DNA of 64,000 nt from JAJRPT01 sp965661945 (GTDB lineage Bacteria; Bacteroidota; Ignavibacteria; Kapaibacteriales; UBA2268). The notes below the pieces were generated by a model. It made no database searches, was not told the DNA's origin, and saw nothing but the letters and a program-made list of their open reading frames with translations. The position numbers were made by a program, and so were the translations under genes. Location of the stretch: assembly GCA_965661945.1 (NCBI GenBank), contig CBFIFP010000003.1:186001-250000 (forward strand), read 5' to 3'. Shown here one piece after another: positions 26,820 to 35,636 of the stretch (positions are counted from its first letter, which is position 1; each line of letters begins with the position of its first letter).

Positions 26820-28160
26820 ATGTTTGAAAATTTACAAGAAAAATTAGAACTCGCCCTTAAGAAATTTAAAGGGCAAAATAAAATATCAGAAGAAAACATA
26901 ACAGAAGCCCTACAAGAAATACGTAAAGCTCTTTTAGAGGCAGACGTTAACCTAAATGTAGTTAAAAGCTTTATAGAAAATGTTAAAACTAAAGCTATTG
27001 GAACTGATGTAAAAGGTAACCTTCAACCTCATCAAGTAATCGTAAAAGTAGTTAATGATGAGCTTGTTGAGTTAATGGGTAATAAAAAGAGCGATCTAGT
27101 CTTTTCTCCCAACCCACCAACTGTTATCCTTGTTGCTGGTCTGCAAGGTTCTGGTAAAACTACTTTCTGTGGTAAATTAGCTAGAAACCTCAGAAAAAAA
27201 GGTAGACAGCCAATCGTTGTAGCATGTGATGTTTATCGTCCAGCAGCAATCGAGCAGTTAAAACAAATCGCCAAAACTGTTGGAGTACCAGTTTATTCAG
27301 AAGAAGATAACAAAGACCCAGTTGAAATTTCAAAAAATGCAATATCATACGCTAAAAAGTTTGGAAGAGATATTGTAATCATCGATACAGCAGGGAGAAC
27401 TACAGTTGACGAAGTAATGATGCAAGAAGCTAAAAACATCAGTGACGCAGTAAAACCAACCGAAACTCTTTTTGTATGTGATGCAATGATTGGTCAAGAC
27501 GCAGTTACAACAGCCAAAGCATTCCACGAAAAATTAGAACTAACAGGTGTTGTTCTTACTAAATTAGATGGTGATACTCGTGGTGGTGCTGCCTTATCAG
27601 TACTTTCAGTAATCGGTAAGCCAATCAAATTTGTTGGTACCGGAGAAAAACCTGAAAATCTTGAACCTTTCCACCCCGAAAGAATTGCATCTAGAATCTT
27701 AGGTATGGGTGATATTCTAACTCTTGTTGAAAAAGCCGAAGCACAAATCGACAAAGAAGAAGCAACAAAATTAGAAGAAAAAATAAAGAAAAACCAATTC
27801 ACTTTTGATGATTTTCTAGACCAACTTAATACCATTAAAAAAATGGGGTCGCTAAAAGAATTAATTGGAATGATTCCAGGTATGGATAAGCAACTTAAAA
27901 ATGTAAATTTAGATGACAAAGCATTCTCTAAAGTTGAAGCTATTATTACATCAATGACTAAAGCCGAAAGAGAAAACCCTAAAATAATTAATGGCTCTAG
28001 AAGACGTAGAATAGCAATTGGTTCCGGTACTCAAATTCAAGATGTCAATCGATTATTAAAACAATTCGAAGATATGAAAAAAATGATGAAAGGAATGAAC
28101 TCCGGTAAAAAATCAAGATTTATGAGAGGTCTTGGTCTTCCCAAAGGTATGGGATTTTAA
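26820..28160 (+). CDS. ffh: Signal recognition particle GTPase Ffh
   Basis: The 446-residue protein is the SRP54 homologue that binds signal sequences on ribosomes and docks with FtsY. The N domain (about 1-90) is followed by the G domain with GLQGSGKTT near 107, DTAGRTT near 190 and TKLDGDTRGG near 247. The C-terminal M domain is methionine-rich (MKKMMKGMNSG near 420). Length is normal. It is followed 41 bases later by rpsP, a common neighbourhood in bacteria. No SRP RNA gene was recognised nearby. Confidence 0.97.
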   Translation: MFENLQEKLELALKKFKGQNKISEENITEALQEIRKALLEADVNLNVVKSFIENVKTKAIGTDVKGNLQPHQVIVKVVNDELVELMGNKKSDLVFSPNPPTVILVAGLQGSGKTTFCGKLARNLRKKGRQPIVVACDVYRPAAIEQLKQIAKTVGVPVYSEEDNKDPVEISKNAISYAKKFGRDIVIIDTAGRTTVDEVMMQEAKNISDAVKPTETLFVCDAMIGQDAVTTAKAFHEKLELTGVVLTKLDGDTRGGAALSVLSVIGKPIKFVGTGEKPENLEPFHPERIASRILGMGDILTLVEKAEAQIDKEEATKLEEKIKKNQFTFDDFLDQLNTIKKMGSLKELIGMIPGMDKQLKNVNLDDKAFSKVEAIITSMTKAERENPKIINGSRRRRIAIGSGTQIQDVNRLLKQFEDMKKMMKGMNSGKKSRFMRGLGLPKGMGF

Positions 28161-28201
28161 TTGAAAATAAATTTTTTAAACTTTAAAGGTATTTTAATAA
28201 A

Positions 28202-28639
28202 ATGGTAAAATTAAGATTAAGAAGAAAGGGTAGAATCCATAACCCTGTTTATGACATCGTTGCAGTTGATGTAAGAAGAAAAAGAGATGGTGGATATATC
28301 GAGAAAGTTGGTTTCTACGACCCCAACCACAAACCAAGTCAAGTTTCTTTCTTGGACGATAGAGCTATCTATTGGTTAAATAACGGTGCTCAACCAACTG
28401 ACAGAGTTCAACACTTACTTTCTTACGAAGGCATCCTTCTAAAAAGAGCTTTACAATTCAAAGGCAAAACTGAAGAAGAAATCCAAGAATCAGTTGATAA
28501 GCATAAACAAATTGCAAAAGCTAGATACGACAGAAGAGCTGCACTTAGAAAAAAACGTAAAGAAGATAAAATTAAAGCTGAACAAGCGGCTAAAGATGCT
28601 CCTGCTGAAGAAGCAGCTCCTGCTGAATCTGCAGAATAA
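28202..28639 (+). CDS. rpsP: 30S ribosomal protein S16
   Basis: Residues 1-80 are S16: MVKLRLRRKGRIHNPVYDIV, then YIEKVGFYDP and RAIYWLNNGAQPTDRV. The chain then runs on for about 65 residues as a Lys/Arg-rich helix ending in a Glu/Ala/Pro tail (PAEEAAPAESAE). The total of 145 exceeds the usual 80-90. Such Ala/Glu tails on S16 are common in the FCB group. It follows ffh, and a terminator lies 55 bases downstream. Confidence 0.96.
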   Translation: MVKLRLRRKGRIHNPVYDIVAVDVRRKRDGGYIEKVGFYDPNHKPSQVSFLDDRAIYWLNNGAQPTDRVQHLLSYEGILLKRALQFKGKTEEEIQESVDKHKQIAKARYDRRAALRKKRKEDKIKAEQAAKDAPAEEAAPAESAE

Positions 28640-28693
28640 TATCAAATCCTCCAAGTCTTTAAAAAAAATTAAATATTAGATATTATTGAATTT

Positions 28694-28721
28694 AAGTCCT
28701 CCACTATGGAGGACTTTTTTT
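28694..28721 (+). terminator. Rho-independent terminator after rpsP
   Basis: Perfect 9-bp stem AAGTCCTCC/GGAGGACTT with a 5-base loop, followed by a T run. Confidence 0.9.
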
Positions 28722-28800
28722 ATAATAAAATTTTACATGGTGGCTTAACAAAAAATATTATTAAAATAGAAAATTCGACTAATTTATAAATTAATTTTAC

Positions 28801-29397
28801 TCACACAGCAACGGCTCTGATTTCGTCATTCCTTAAGACAAGTTCCTCTCCAATAAGCCATTCTTGTTCGTTGCTTACGATGACGGGCATTCTCTTTTTT
28901 GAGTTGTGTATTTTAGCCATAAATCGGTTTGCTTCAGTTGTTAGGATTGTGTAAGTATTGAAGATTTCACCTGTTTCTGGATTTGTCCAACTGCTCCAAA
29001 GTCCACCAAAAGCGAAGGGTTCTCTTTCGCCGATTAGTAATTCATATTTTTGTTTTTGCTTGCCTTTGGGGTCGAGCCACTGCCACTCAAAGAAGCAATC
29101 GGCAATAATTAAGCATCTGTTTTTTGTGTAAGTGCGGAACGATGGCTTTTGCGAGATTGTTTCTATTCTAGCATTTAGAGTAAATTTACGTATTTCCTTG
29201 TCATTTGCCCAGTGAGGAATAAGTCCCCAGTTGAAAAAGTCGATTTCTTCGGGATTTTTGTTAGCGATGACCGGAGTTTTGGGGAAAGTAAAACCATTGA
29301 AACTGCCAACCGGAGCAATATTGTCTTTGCTATATTTTGCTTTAAACCTCTTTTGAAGAGTTGTCGCATCTTTAGATTGTTGGAAGAAGAAGCACAT
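28801..29397 (-). CDS. SRAP/HMCES-family abasic-site crosslinking protein (YedK-like)
   Basis: SRAP proteins form a stable thiazolidine crosslink to abasic sites in single-stranded DNA through Cys2. This 198-residue protein starts MCFFFQ, so the catalytic Cys2 is present. It shows NWGLIPHW (57-64), TLNARIET (73-80), the active-site Glu in CFFEW (near 104) and the His in IHNSKKRMP (near 165). The spacing matches YedK. The gene is 8 bases downstream of umuC and shares its strand, forming a umuD-umuC-SRAP set. That fits the original naming, SOS-response-associated peptidase. Confidence 0.92.
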   Translation of the reverse strand: MCFFFQQSKDATTLQKRFKAKYSKDNIAPVGSFNGFTFPKTPVIANKNPEEIDFFNWGLIPHWANDKEIRKFTLNARIETISQKPSFRTYTKNRCLIIADCFFEWQWLDPKGKQKQKYELLIGEREPFAFGGLWSSWTNPETGEIFNTYTILTTEANRFMAKIHNSKKRMPVIVSNEQEWLIGEELVLRNDEIRAVAV

Positions 29398-29405
29398 ATC
29401 TATAC

Positions 29406-30665
29406 CTAAACATTTATAACAATTATATCATTCAAATCAGTTGTATAGCGAGGAGAAAGCTTCTCTTGTCGCATTTTCCAAAGACGTTTGGGGTCTTGGG
29501 AAGCGAGTTTAATGCTGTGTTTTCCATATTTAGCATTCAAGTCGTCCATTGCTTTCATTAGCGGGACGTGCTTGGGGTTGCTGTTATCAAAAAGTGCAAT
29601 TTGTCTTGGGTTATTAGGGACTAAATCTAAAACAATAACGCCGGCTTTCTTATATTTGTAGCCGTATTTAAAGATTTTGTCAAGTGCTTGATTTGCAAAC
29701 TTACTTATTTCAATACTTGAATTTGTAGGAAAAGGTAAATGGATTACGATGTTTTTTGCATATTGTGGGTCGTCGGTTTTGAAGCGGTTCGAGTGAATAA
29801 ACACCATAATTGCTTTGCAACAGGAGTTCTGTCTGCGGAGTTTTTCGGCACACACAATAGCAAACGATGAAACTCTTTCTTTGAGGTCCTCGAGTTCTGT
29901 GTAATCTTTTTCAAAAGAGCGAGTAGTTGCTATGTTTTGTTTAATTTTTTCTTCTTCCATTTGGATAGTAGGGAAACCGAGTAAGTCTCTTTTCAATCGC
30001 AAGCCAACAACCGTCATATATTTTTTGACATAAGTATCGGACAGTTGAGTGAAATCGAAAGCAGTCTTGATATTTATTGCTTTAAGTCGCTTTGCGTGTC
30101 TTCTTCCAACTCCCCAAACATCTTCAATTGAAAGCCACTTGAGAGCTTTTTCTCTTTTTACCTCATCATCTATAATGTAAACGCCTTTAGTTCTATCGGG
30201 GAATTTCTTTGCGATTCGATTAGCAACCTTTGAAAGAGCTTTAGTATTTGCTATACCAATACTTATAGGAATACCAGTCCATTTAAGAACTCTTTTTCTT
30301 ACTTCTTGGAAATATTTATTGAAGTCTAACCTTTCTAACCCTTTCAAAAATAAGAATGCTTCATCAATTGAGTAAATTTCAATCTCTGGAGTGTATTCCG
30401 AGAGAATAGTCATCACTCTATGGCTCATATCCCCGTAAAGTGGGAAGTTTGCCGAGAATACTTGCACATTATTTTTCTTGAACAACTCTTCATTCTTAAA
30501 AGCGGGCGCCCCCATTGGTATTCCTAAATCTTTTGCTTCATTGCTCCTTGCAATAACACAGCCATCATTATTAGAAAGCACAACGATTGGCTTTCCGTTC
30601 AAGTCTGGACGGAAGGCACGCTCACAAGAAGCATAAAAATTATTACAATCAACAAGTGCGTACAT
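29406..30665 (-). CDS. umuC: Y-family DNA polymerase UmuC
   Basis: Translesion polymerase catalytic subunit. The 419-residue protein has the Y-family motif VDCNNFYASCERAF (Asp 6 is a metal ligand), the steric gate region, and the catalytic YSIDEAFLF near residue 97. The little-finger domain follows, and the C-terminus carries the UmuC-specific extension (LARGE enough at 419 to be UmuC rather than DinB, about 350). It follows umuD directly with no gap and precedes the SRAP gene, so the three should be coexpressed after DNA damage. Confidence 0.95.
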   Translation of the reverse strand: MYALVDCNNFYASCERAFRPDLNGKPIVVLSNNDGCVIARSNEAKDLGIPMGAPAFKNEELFKKNNVQVFSANFPLYGDMSHRVMTILSEYTPEIEIYSIDEAFLFLKGLERLDFNKYFQEVRKRVLKWTGIPISIGIANTKALSKVANRIAKKFPDRTKGVYIIDDEVKREKALKWLSIEDVWGVGRRHAKRLKAINIKTAFDFTQLSDTYVKKYMTVVGLRLKRDLLGFPTIQMEEEKIKQNIATTRSFEKDYTELEDLKERVSSFAIVCAEKLRRQNSCCKAIMVFIHSNRFKTDDPQYAKNIVIHLPFPTNSSIEISKFANQALDKIFKYGYKYKKAGVIVLDLVPNNPRQIALFDNSNPKHVPLMKAMDDLNAKYGKHSIKLASQDPKRLWKMRQEKLSPRYTTDLNDIIVINV

Positions 30666-31115
30666 TTAAAATGATTTAATTACGTGTTTTACGATTCCCC
30701 AAATTAAGAAATCATTTTCGGGAGTAATCTTAATTGGTTTATATTTTTCGTTTGCAGGCATTAACCAACATTCATTATTAGTAAGTTTTATCTGTTTAAG
30801 TGTATATTCTCCATCGATATAGCAGACTGCAATTTTGCCGTCAGTAGCTTCAATGCTTTTATCAATAACTATTAAATCGCCGTCGTCAATTCCCACGCCC
30901 TGCATCGAATCACCCTTAACTCTACCAAAGTAAGTAGCCATAGGGTGTTGAATTAAATGTTTATTTAAATCGATTTTCAGGTCGTCGAAGTCCAGCGCAG
31001 GAGACGGAAATCCCGCACTAATCCCCTGCGGAATAACGGGTAGTTCTAACTCAACATCAGTCAGAGCCGAGTAAATATCAATATGCGTAGAAGTATGCAA
31101 TTTTAAATGTGTCAT
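30666..31115 (-). CDS. umuD: UmuD-like S24 peptidase
   Basis: Self-cleaving partner of the UmuC polymerase. With the start at ATG 31115 the protein has 149 residues. The catalytic Ser is in KGDSMQGVGIDDGD, and the Lys is in DGKIAVCYIDGEYTLKQI about 35 residues later, with normal S24 spacing. The putative cleavage site is Ala-Gly in GISAGFPSP, as in UmuD/LexA. The open frame extends to 31148, but that codon lies inside a promoter -10 hexamer, so the ATG at 31115 is used. It is the first gene of a three-gene damage operon. Confidence 0.92.
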   Translation of the reverse strand: MTHLKLHTSTHIDIYSALTDVELELPVIPQGISAGFPSPALDFDDLKIDLNKHLIQHPMATYFGRVKGDSMQGVGIDDGDLIVIDKSIEATDGKIAVCYIDGEYTLKQIKLTNNECWLMPANEKYKPIKITPENDFLIWGIVKHVIKSF

Positions 31116-31147
31116 AGTGTATATTAACGAAATTAAGGTGATTTTCA

Positions 31148-31176
31148 TTTATAATATTTTAATATCAGATTGTCAA
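31148..31176 (-). promoter_or_regulatory. Strong sigma-70-type promoter of the umuDC-SRAP operon
   Basis: On the minus strand TTGACA (31176-31171) is separated by exactly 17 bases from TATAAA (31153-31148). Transcription should start near 31141, giving a 5' leader of about 25 bases to the ATG at 31115. The form is unlike the TAnnTTTG elements elsewhere in the window. No LexA box was identified with confidence. Confidence 0.65.
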
Positions 31177-31306
31177 AATAGGAATAATTTTTAAAAAATT
31201 GTTATAATTATTTAAAAATACAATTCAAAATATTAACATTAAGAAACTTCGTAGAAACTCAATATCAGTAGAAATCTTTTCTGTGTTATATTATTGAATA
31301 AGAAAA

Positions 31307-34300
31307 TTAATACTTTATAATCTTATGAAATTCATCATTTATTTTTATTACATAAACACCATTCGATAATTTTGATAAATCTATATTTTCTTCAAAATTA
31401 TATGGCTCAATATTTAAAACTTGATTTCCAAGTAAGTCATAGATTTCTATTCTATTTATAAGATGCTCAGAAATAACAGTAATTAAATCGTTAAAAGGAT
31501 TCGGATATACCGAAAATATCCTATCTTTATCAACAGACGATGATACCGTAACACACGAAACTTCACTAAAATTAGTACATCCGTTTGAACTAGTGATTTC
31601 AACTCTATAGCAGCCATCTCTTGTTGGGATAAATCTTCTGTTTCTAGCACCTTCTATTTTTTCATTATAATAATACCATTGGTATCCAGAACCAGCGCTC
31701 AAGCATAAAAACTCTTTACTAGCAGAGTAATAAATTATATTTGGTACATTAGGTTTAGGTTTGGTAGTTACAGTTGCCTGAGAAGAAGAGAAAGGATCAC
31801 CATTTTCATCAGTTGCAGTAAAAAAATGAACTCCAGCACTATAAACCGTATCATACCTTGTTCGGCTTCCGCTATTCCATTGATAATCAGAATACTGAGC
31901 CCCCCCATCAAAAACTACAGTATCTCCCTCACACAAAATATAATTCCCAAAAGGAACAATATCCAATTGATATGAGGAGCGATAGTCAATCTCCCTCCAA
32001 ACAGTATCTCCGCAGCCATACTGACTATTTTCGATTATTCTTAAAACTCCGTTAGCAGCATCATTCCATATAACCTTTACCGAACTAAGAGTATCATCTG
32101 AAATTATATTACCATTTATTGCAAGCCATTTAAAAGTTGAACCAGGATTATTTGGAGTACTATAAATATACTCAACTCCATTATCACAGAATTGTTCTCC
32201 ATTTATTTCCGAAGTTATTCCAGGAATTACACTAACTAAAATCAAAGCAACATATTTTTCATTCTGCTCATCAGTAACTACACATTGATATTGAGTAGTT
32301 CTTTGCGGTGAGGCAATCGGAAACTCCTTTGTTGGGTCGTCCAAACTTTCTGCTGGAGACCATCTAAATTGTAATTGAGTAGTTGTTGATGAAATATCAG
32401 AATCAATTTCTATTGAATAACCTCTACAAATAATATAATCGGAATTAGTAAAATCTTCAAAAAACATTTCAATTGCAAACGCATCAGATTTAAGCGAATC
32501 TTGATATTGGTATTGCACTCCATCTTCTGTTGTTGGTATAAATGTTGAAGAAGTATTACCAGTAATTACTACAGTATTCTCATATTTGACTTTTATTGCT
32601 TTTCCTAAATCAGACCTTTCTCCTCCAAAATAACTCGAATATGACAAACTATCACCATTTTGAGAGACTTTGAACATCATCATATCAGAAAAAACAAGCG
32701 AATCATTGAACTCATCATCATAAGTTAAAAAACTTGTAGGTAAATCAACTGAATTAGTTAAACCCGTTCCATATAAAGCCCCAAACCTATCTATATCAAC
32801 CCCATAACAACGGTCATTAGATTCACCGCCTAAATAACTTGAGTAAATAATATTTTCAGCAAGAGAATCAATTTTCATAACAAAAGCATCTACAACATTA
32901 GAGCCATTTTTGCCCCTATTTAAAACTTTAGAAAAAGCATTATCACTCAAATGAAAATCTTCTGAACCAGTTGAGCCACCTACATAAACATTTTTTCTAG
33001 AATCTACAGCTAATGAATAAGCAATATCAGCGTCATTTCCGCCTATTAAAGTTGAAAACAAAACATATTGTCCATCAGCTGATATTTTGGAAACAAATCC
33101 GTCACTATTAGTCTTACTATTTTCATTATCAGTGTATGTTCTTTTTATTGTGTTTGGACTTGTTGGATAATTTGGTGACCTAGTCAGACCACATATATAT
33201 ATATTTTCTTCACTATCGACTTTTACTTCTTGAGGGAAATCATCTTTTAATCCACCTATAATTCCAGACCAAACTAATGTCTCAAAATTATTATTAAAAA
33301 TAGTAACAAAACCATCAATATTACCATGATAAACCCCATTGAAAACACCAGAAGTAACTGGAAATCTTGCAGAGTCTGGAGACTCAGTTGTATAGCCAGT
33401 TATAACGCATCTTCCATTTTCAAACGTCTCAATACTTAAAGGAAAATCATCTCTAATACTTCCAATAAAAGATGACAATAATATCTCGTCTCCTGTCTGC
33501 TTAAGCTTTATCACAAACCCATCAAAAGCGCCATTATGTGTTTGATTATAAGTATCTCCAACAATAGGAAAATCTTGAGTAAACTGAGAATAACCAGTAA
33601 TATAAATATGATTTAATGAATCATAAGAAACACCTCTTCCATAATCAGATACTGAACTACCAATATAAGTAGTGAAAATATGGTTATTATTTTGATCTAA
33701 TTTAGTTACAAATACATCAGGTCGTAAAATAGTATCATTGGAATTTAGCAACCTACTAAAAGACCCAACTGTTGCAGGAAAATTAAGAGAAGTTGTCTCG
33801 CCAGCAATTAGTATATTACCATCATTATCAATTTTAACATCCTCGCCAGAGTCATAACCTAATCCACCAAGATACGTTCCATAAATCAAAGGGTCAATAA
33901 TTAAACCAGAAAAATAGTCTGCAGGACTTGAAAAACTAATTATGTTATCATTAATATTTAATGAAACATCTATAATTTCATTTTCATAAATACCTTTCAA
34001 ATCCTTTTGATATATTACTTTTTCACCTGATGAGATAACTAATTCATTATTCAAACTTTCTAATTTATCAGCACCGTTTATAGCAATTTCGATATTATTA
34101 TCTTCAATAATATCATATCTAAATCTGCCATTTTCAAAATAATAACGAACCTTACTATTATCTTTTACATAATTAAACATTAACTCACTTGTTGGATTAC
34201 AATTAGTTAGCCACTTACTTTCATCATTTGTTTTTATGAAATTAAATTTGGAGTCTTCAAATCCAATATGCTTCACATCATTAAATTTACAATCTAAAAA

Positions 34301-34546
34301 ATGGTATTCAATTACATAATCATCAATTTGAACTTTATAATTATTTTTTAAAACTGATTCATTTATAATATTTTTATTACTATTCTGAACAATAAATCCA
34401 TTTTTAGTAATCCAAATAGTTTCATTTACATCAAAAGATACATAAAGCACCCTACTATCCCAAAGTCCTGTATTATCAATAAATCCAGAATGTTTTGAGA
34501 AAGTAATACCATAGAAAATCAATAAAATTAAAATTATTTTTTGCAT
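31307..34546 (-). CDS. Large SBBP-repeat secreted protein with T9SS sorting domain
   Basis: The 1079-residue protein has a signal peptide (IILILLIFYGITFS). After an unrecognised N-terminal part (about 20-220), residues 225-700 hold a series of about eight bacterial beta-propeller (SBBP) repeats. Each contains a form of YLGG...D...I..D..GN.Y..G.T.S.DFP (for example GTYLGGLGYDSGEDV and SSYLGGESNDRCYGV). Then come Ig/PKD-like domains (about 720-1000) with paired cysteines. A T9SS type-A domain follows (SVYPNPFNDLITV, IEIYDLLGNQVL, LSNGVYVIKIN). It is an extracellular surface protein; adhesion or sensing is possible but unproven. Confidence 0.85.
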   Translation of the reverse strand: MQKIILILLIFYGITFSKHSGFIDNTGLWDSRVLYVSFDVNETIWITKNGFIVQNSNKNIINESVLKNNYKVQIDDYVIEYHFLDCKFNDVKHIGFEDSKFNFIKTNDESKWLTNCNPTSELMFNYVKDNSKVRYYFENGRFRYDIIEDNNIEIAINGADKLESLNNELVISSGEKVIYQKDLKGIYENEIIDVSLNINDNIISFSSPADYFSGLIIDPLIYGTYLGGLGYDSGEDVKIDNDGNILIAGETTSLNFPATVGSFSRLLNSNDTILRPDVFVTKLDQNNNHIFTTYIGSSVSDYGRGVSYDSLNHIYITGYSQFTQDFPIVGDTYNQTHNGAFDGFVIKLKQTGDEILLSSFIGSIRDDFPLSIETFENGRCVITGYTTESPDSARFPVTSGVFNGVYHGNIDGFVTIFNNNFETLVWSGIIGGLKDDFPQEVKVDSEENIYICGLTRSPNYPTSPNTIKRTYTDNENSKTNSDGFVSKISADGQYVLFSTLIGGNDADIAYSLAVDSRKNVYVGGSTGSEDFHLSDNAFSKVLNRGKNGSNVVDAFVMKIDSLAENIIYSSYLGGESNDRCYGVDIDRFGALYGTGLTNSVDLPTSFLTYDDEFNDSLVFSDMMMFKVSQNGDSLSYSSYFGGERSDLGKAIKVKYENTVVITGNTSSTFIPTTEDGVQYQYQDSLKSDAFAIEMFFEDFTNSDYIICRGYSIEIDSDISSTTTQLQFRWSPAESLDDPTKEFPIASPQRTTQYQCVVTDEQNEKYVALILVSVIPGITSEINGEQFCDNGVEYIYSTPNNPGSTFKWLAINGNIISDDTLSSVKVIWNDAANGVLRIIENSQYGCGDTVWREIDYRSSYQLDIVPFGNYILCEGDTVVFDGGAQYSDYQWNSGSRTRYDTVYSAGVHFFTATDENGDPFSSSQATVTTKPKPNVPNIIYYSASKEFLCLSAGSGYQWYYYNEKIEGARNRRFIPTRDGCYRVEITSSNGCTNFSEVSCVTVSSSVDKDRIFSVYPNPFNDLITVISEHLINRIEIYDLLGNQVLNIEPYNFEENIDLSKLSNGVYVIKINDEFHKIIKY

Positions 34547-34593
34547 TTTAAAATAAAAAATACCCTCAGCATAAACTTATTCACTGAAGGTAT
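34547..34593 (-). terminator. Terminator or attenuator between the NifX-like gene and the SBBP gene
   Basis: On the minus strand ATACCTTCAG and CTGAGGGTAT (34593-34584 and 34569-34560) pair over 10 bp with one G-U, around a 14-base loop, and a T-rich tract follows. It lies downstream of the NifX-like gene but only about 13 bases before the ATG of the SBBP gene, so it could also gate that gene. Confidence 0.6.
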
Positions 34594-34643
34594 CGGTAAT
34601 ATTTGAAAAATAATTAATTTAGAAAGTATAAATTAAACTTTTT

Positions 34644-35072
34644 TTATACAATCTCATCTCTGTAATTTTGCACGCTACCTTCAAGAATCTCATTAACCGT
34701 TAACTCAAAGTCTTTATTCTTAGTAATAATAGCTTTCAATTTCATCTGATCTACACTATCTAAAGCATTGGCACACATACGTCTTGCAACTACATACTCA
34801 CAATCTGAAACAGAACTTGCTATTTTCCTATGTTTTTCTTTCGACTTATCAACCACATTAATCGAAATCTTTCCTACGCCCATACCATTATTTTTAGAAA
34901 CTAAAGAAGGCATTTCCTGTTCTAAAATATCCTTATAAACCTCCCTAATTTCAGAGTTCACAATTTCTCCATTTTCAATCGTGTAAACCGAAAAATATTT
35001 GGATGAACCAAAACTACCTAATATGTGCTTTGCATCGTCAGAAACAAAAGCTATTTTAGTACTTTTTGACAT
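34644..35072 (-). CDS. NifX/NifB-C-like dinitrogenase cofactor-family protein
   Basis: The 142-residue protein fits the small domain of about 110 residues shared by NifX, NafY and the C-terminus of NifB. It has an N-terminal strand KIAFVSDDAKHILGSFGSSKYFSVY, the IENGEIVNSE segment, the core SDCEYVVARRMC near residue 90, and LKAIITKN near 112. Family members bind iron-molybdenum cofactor or simpler Fe-S clusters. No nitrogenase gene is near, and stand-alone members are widespread in anaerobes with unknown roles. It is probably monocistronic and is followed by a hairpin terminator. The two cysteines (DC and MC) could serve cluster binding. Confidence 0.75.
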   Translation of the reverse strand: MSKSTKIAFVSDDAKHILGSFGSSKYFSVYTIENGEIVNSEIREVYKDILEQEMPSLVSKNNGMGVGKISINVVDKSKEKHRKIASSVSDCEYVVARRMCANALDSVDQMKLKAIITKNKDFELTVNEILEGSVQNYRDEIV

Positions 35073-35123
35073 CGATTTCCTTTCTAATTTTTTTAAACAA
35101 ATAAAATTCTATAATTTTACAAA

Positions 35124-35615
35124 ATGATAGACGAAAAACAAATAAAAATAATGGAAATTGCTTTAAAAGAAGCAAAAAAATCTTTTAACAAAAACGAAGT
35201 TCCCGTTGGATGCGTTATAGTTTTAGACGGTATTGTAATTGCTAAAGCACATAACCAAATTCAAAAAAAAAACATCGTAACAAAGCACGCAGAAATGATT
35301 TGTTTAGAAAAATCTATGAAAAAACTAAACGCTAAATATCTCCCAGAATGCGAGTTATATGTAACATTAGAGCCATGTCCAATGTGTGCAGGAGCTATAA
35401 TTTTATCTAAAATAAAAACAGTTTACATCGCCACTAAAGATCCAAAAAGTGGAGCAGCTGAAAGCATTTTTAATGTTTTAAACAATCCAAAACTTAATCA
35501 CCAATGTAAAATAAATTGGGGCTTAAAACAAAACGAGTCTGCTACTTTGCTAAAAGAATTTTTTAAAAATATAAGAGAACAAAAGAAAAAATTAAATAAA
35601 AATGAAATATTATAA
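35124..35615 (+). CDS. tadA: tRNA adenosine(34) deaminase TadA
   Basis: It deaminates A34 of tRNA-Arg(ACG) to inosine. The 163-residue protein has the zinc site HAE at 55-57 (catalytic Glu57) and PCPMC at 84-88. N44 in AHNQIQ is the usual RNA-binding position. Length and order match TadA rather than a guanine or cytosine deaminase. The gene is convergent with prmA, with only 21 bases between stops. Confidence 0.92.
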   Translation: MIDEKQIKIMEIALKEAKKSFNKNEVPVGCVIVLDGIVIAKAHNQIQKKNIVTKHAEMICLEKSMKKLNAKYLPECELYVTLEPCPMCAGAIILSKIKTVYIATKDPKSGAAESIFNVLNNPKLNHQCKINWGLKQNESATLLKEFFKNIREQKKKLNKNEIL

Positions 35616-35636
35616 AATCATTATTACTTAAAATTA

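Noticed and set aside
31116..31148. Longer umuD with an extra 11 N-terminal residues
   Set aside because: The extension lies on and beyond a TTGACA-17-TATAAA promoter's -10 box, so it would not be transcribed. The S24 domain fits the ATG at 31115.
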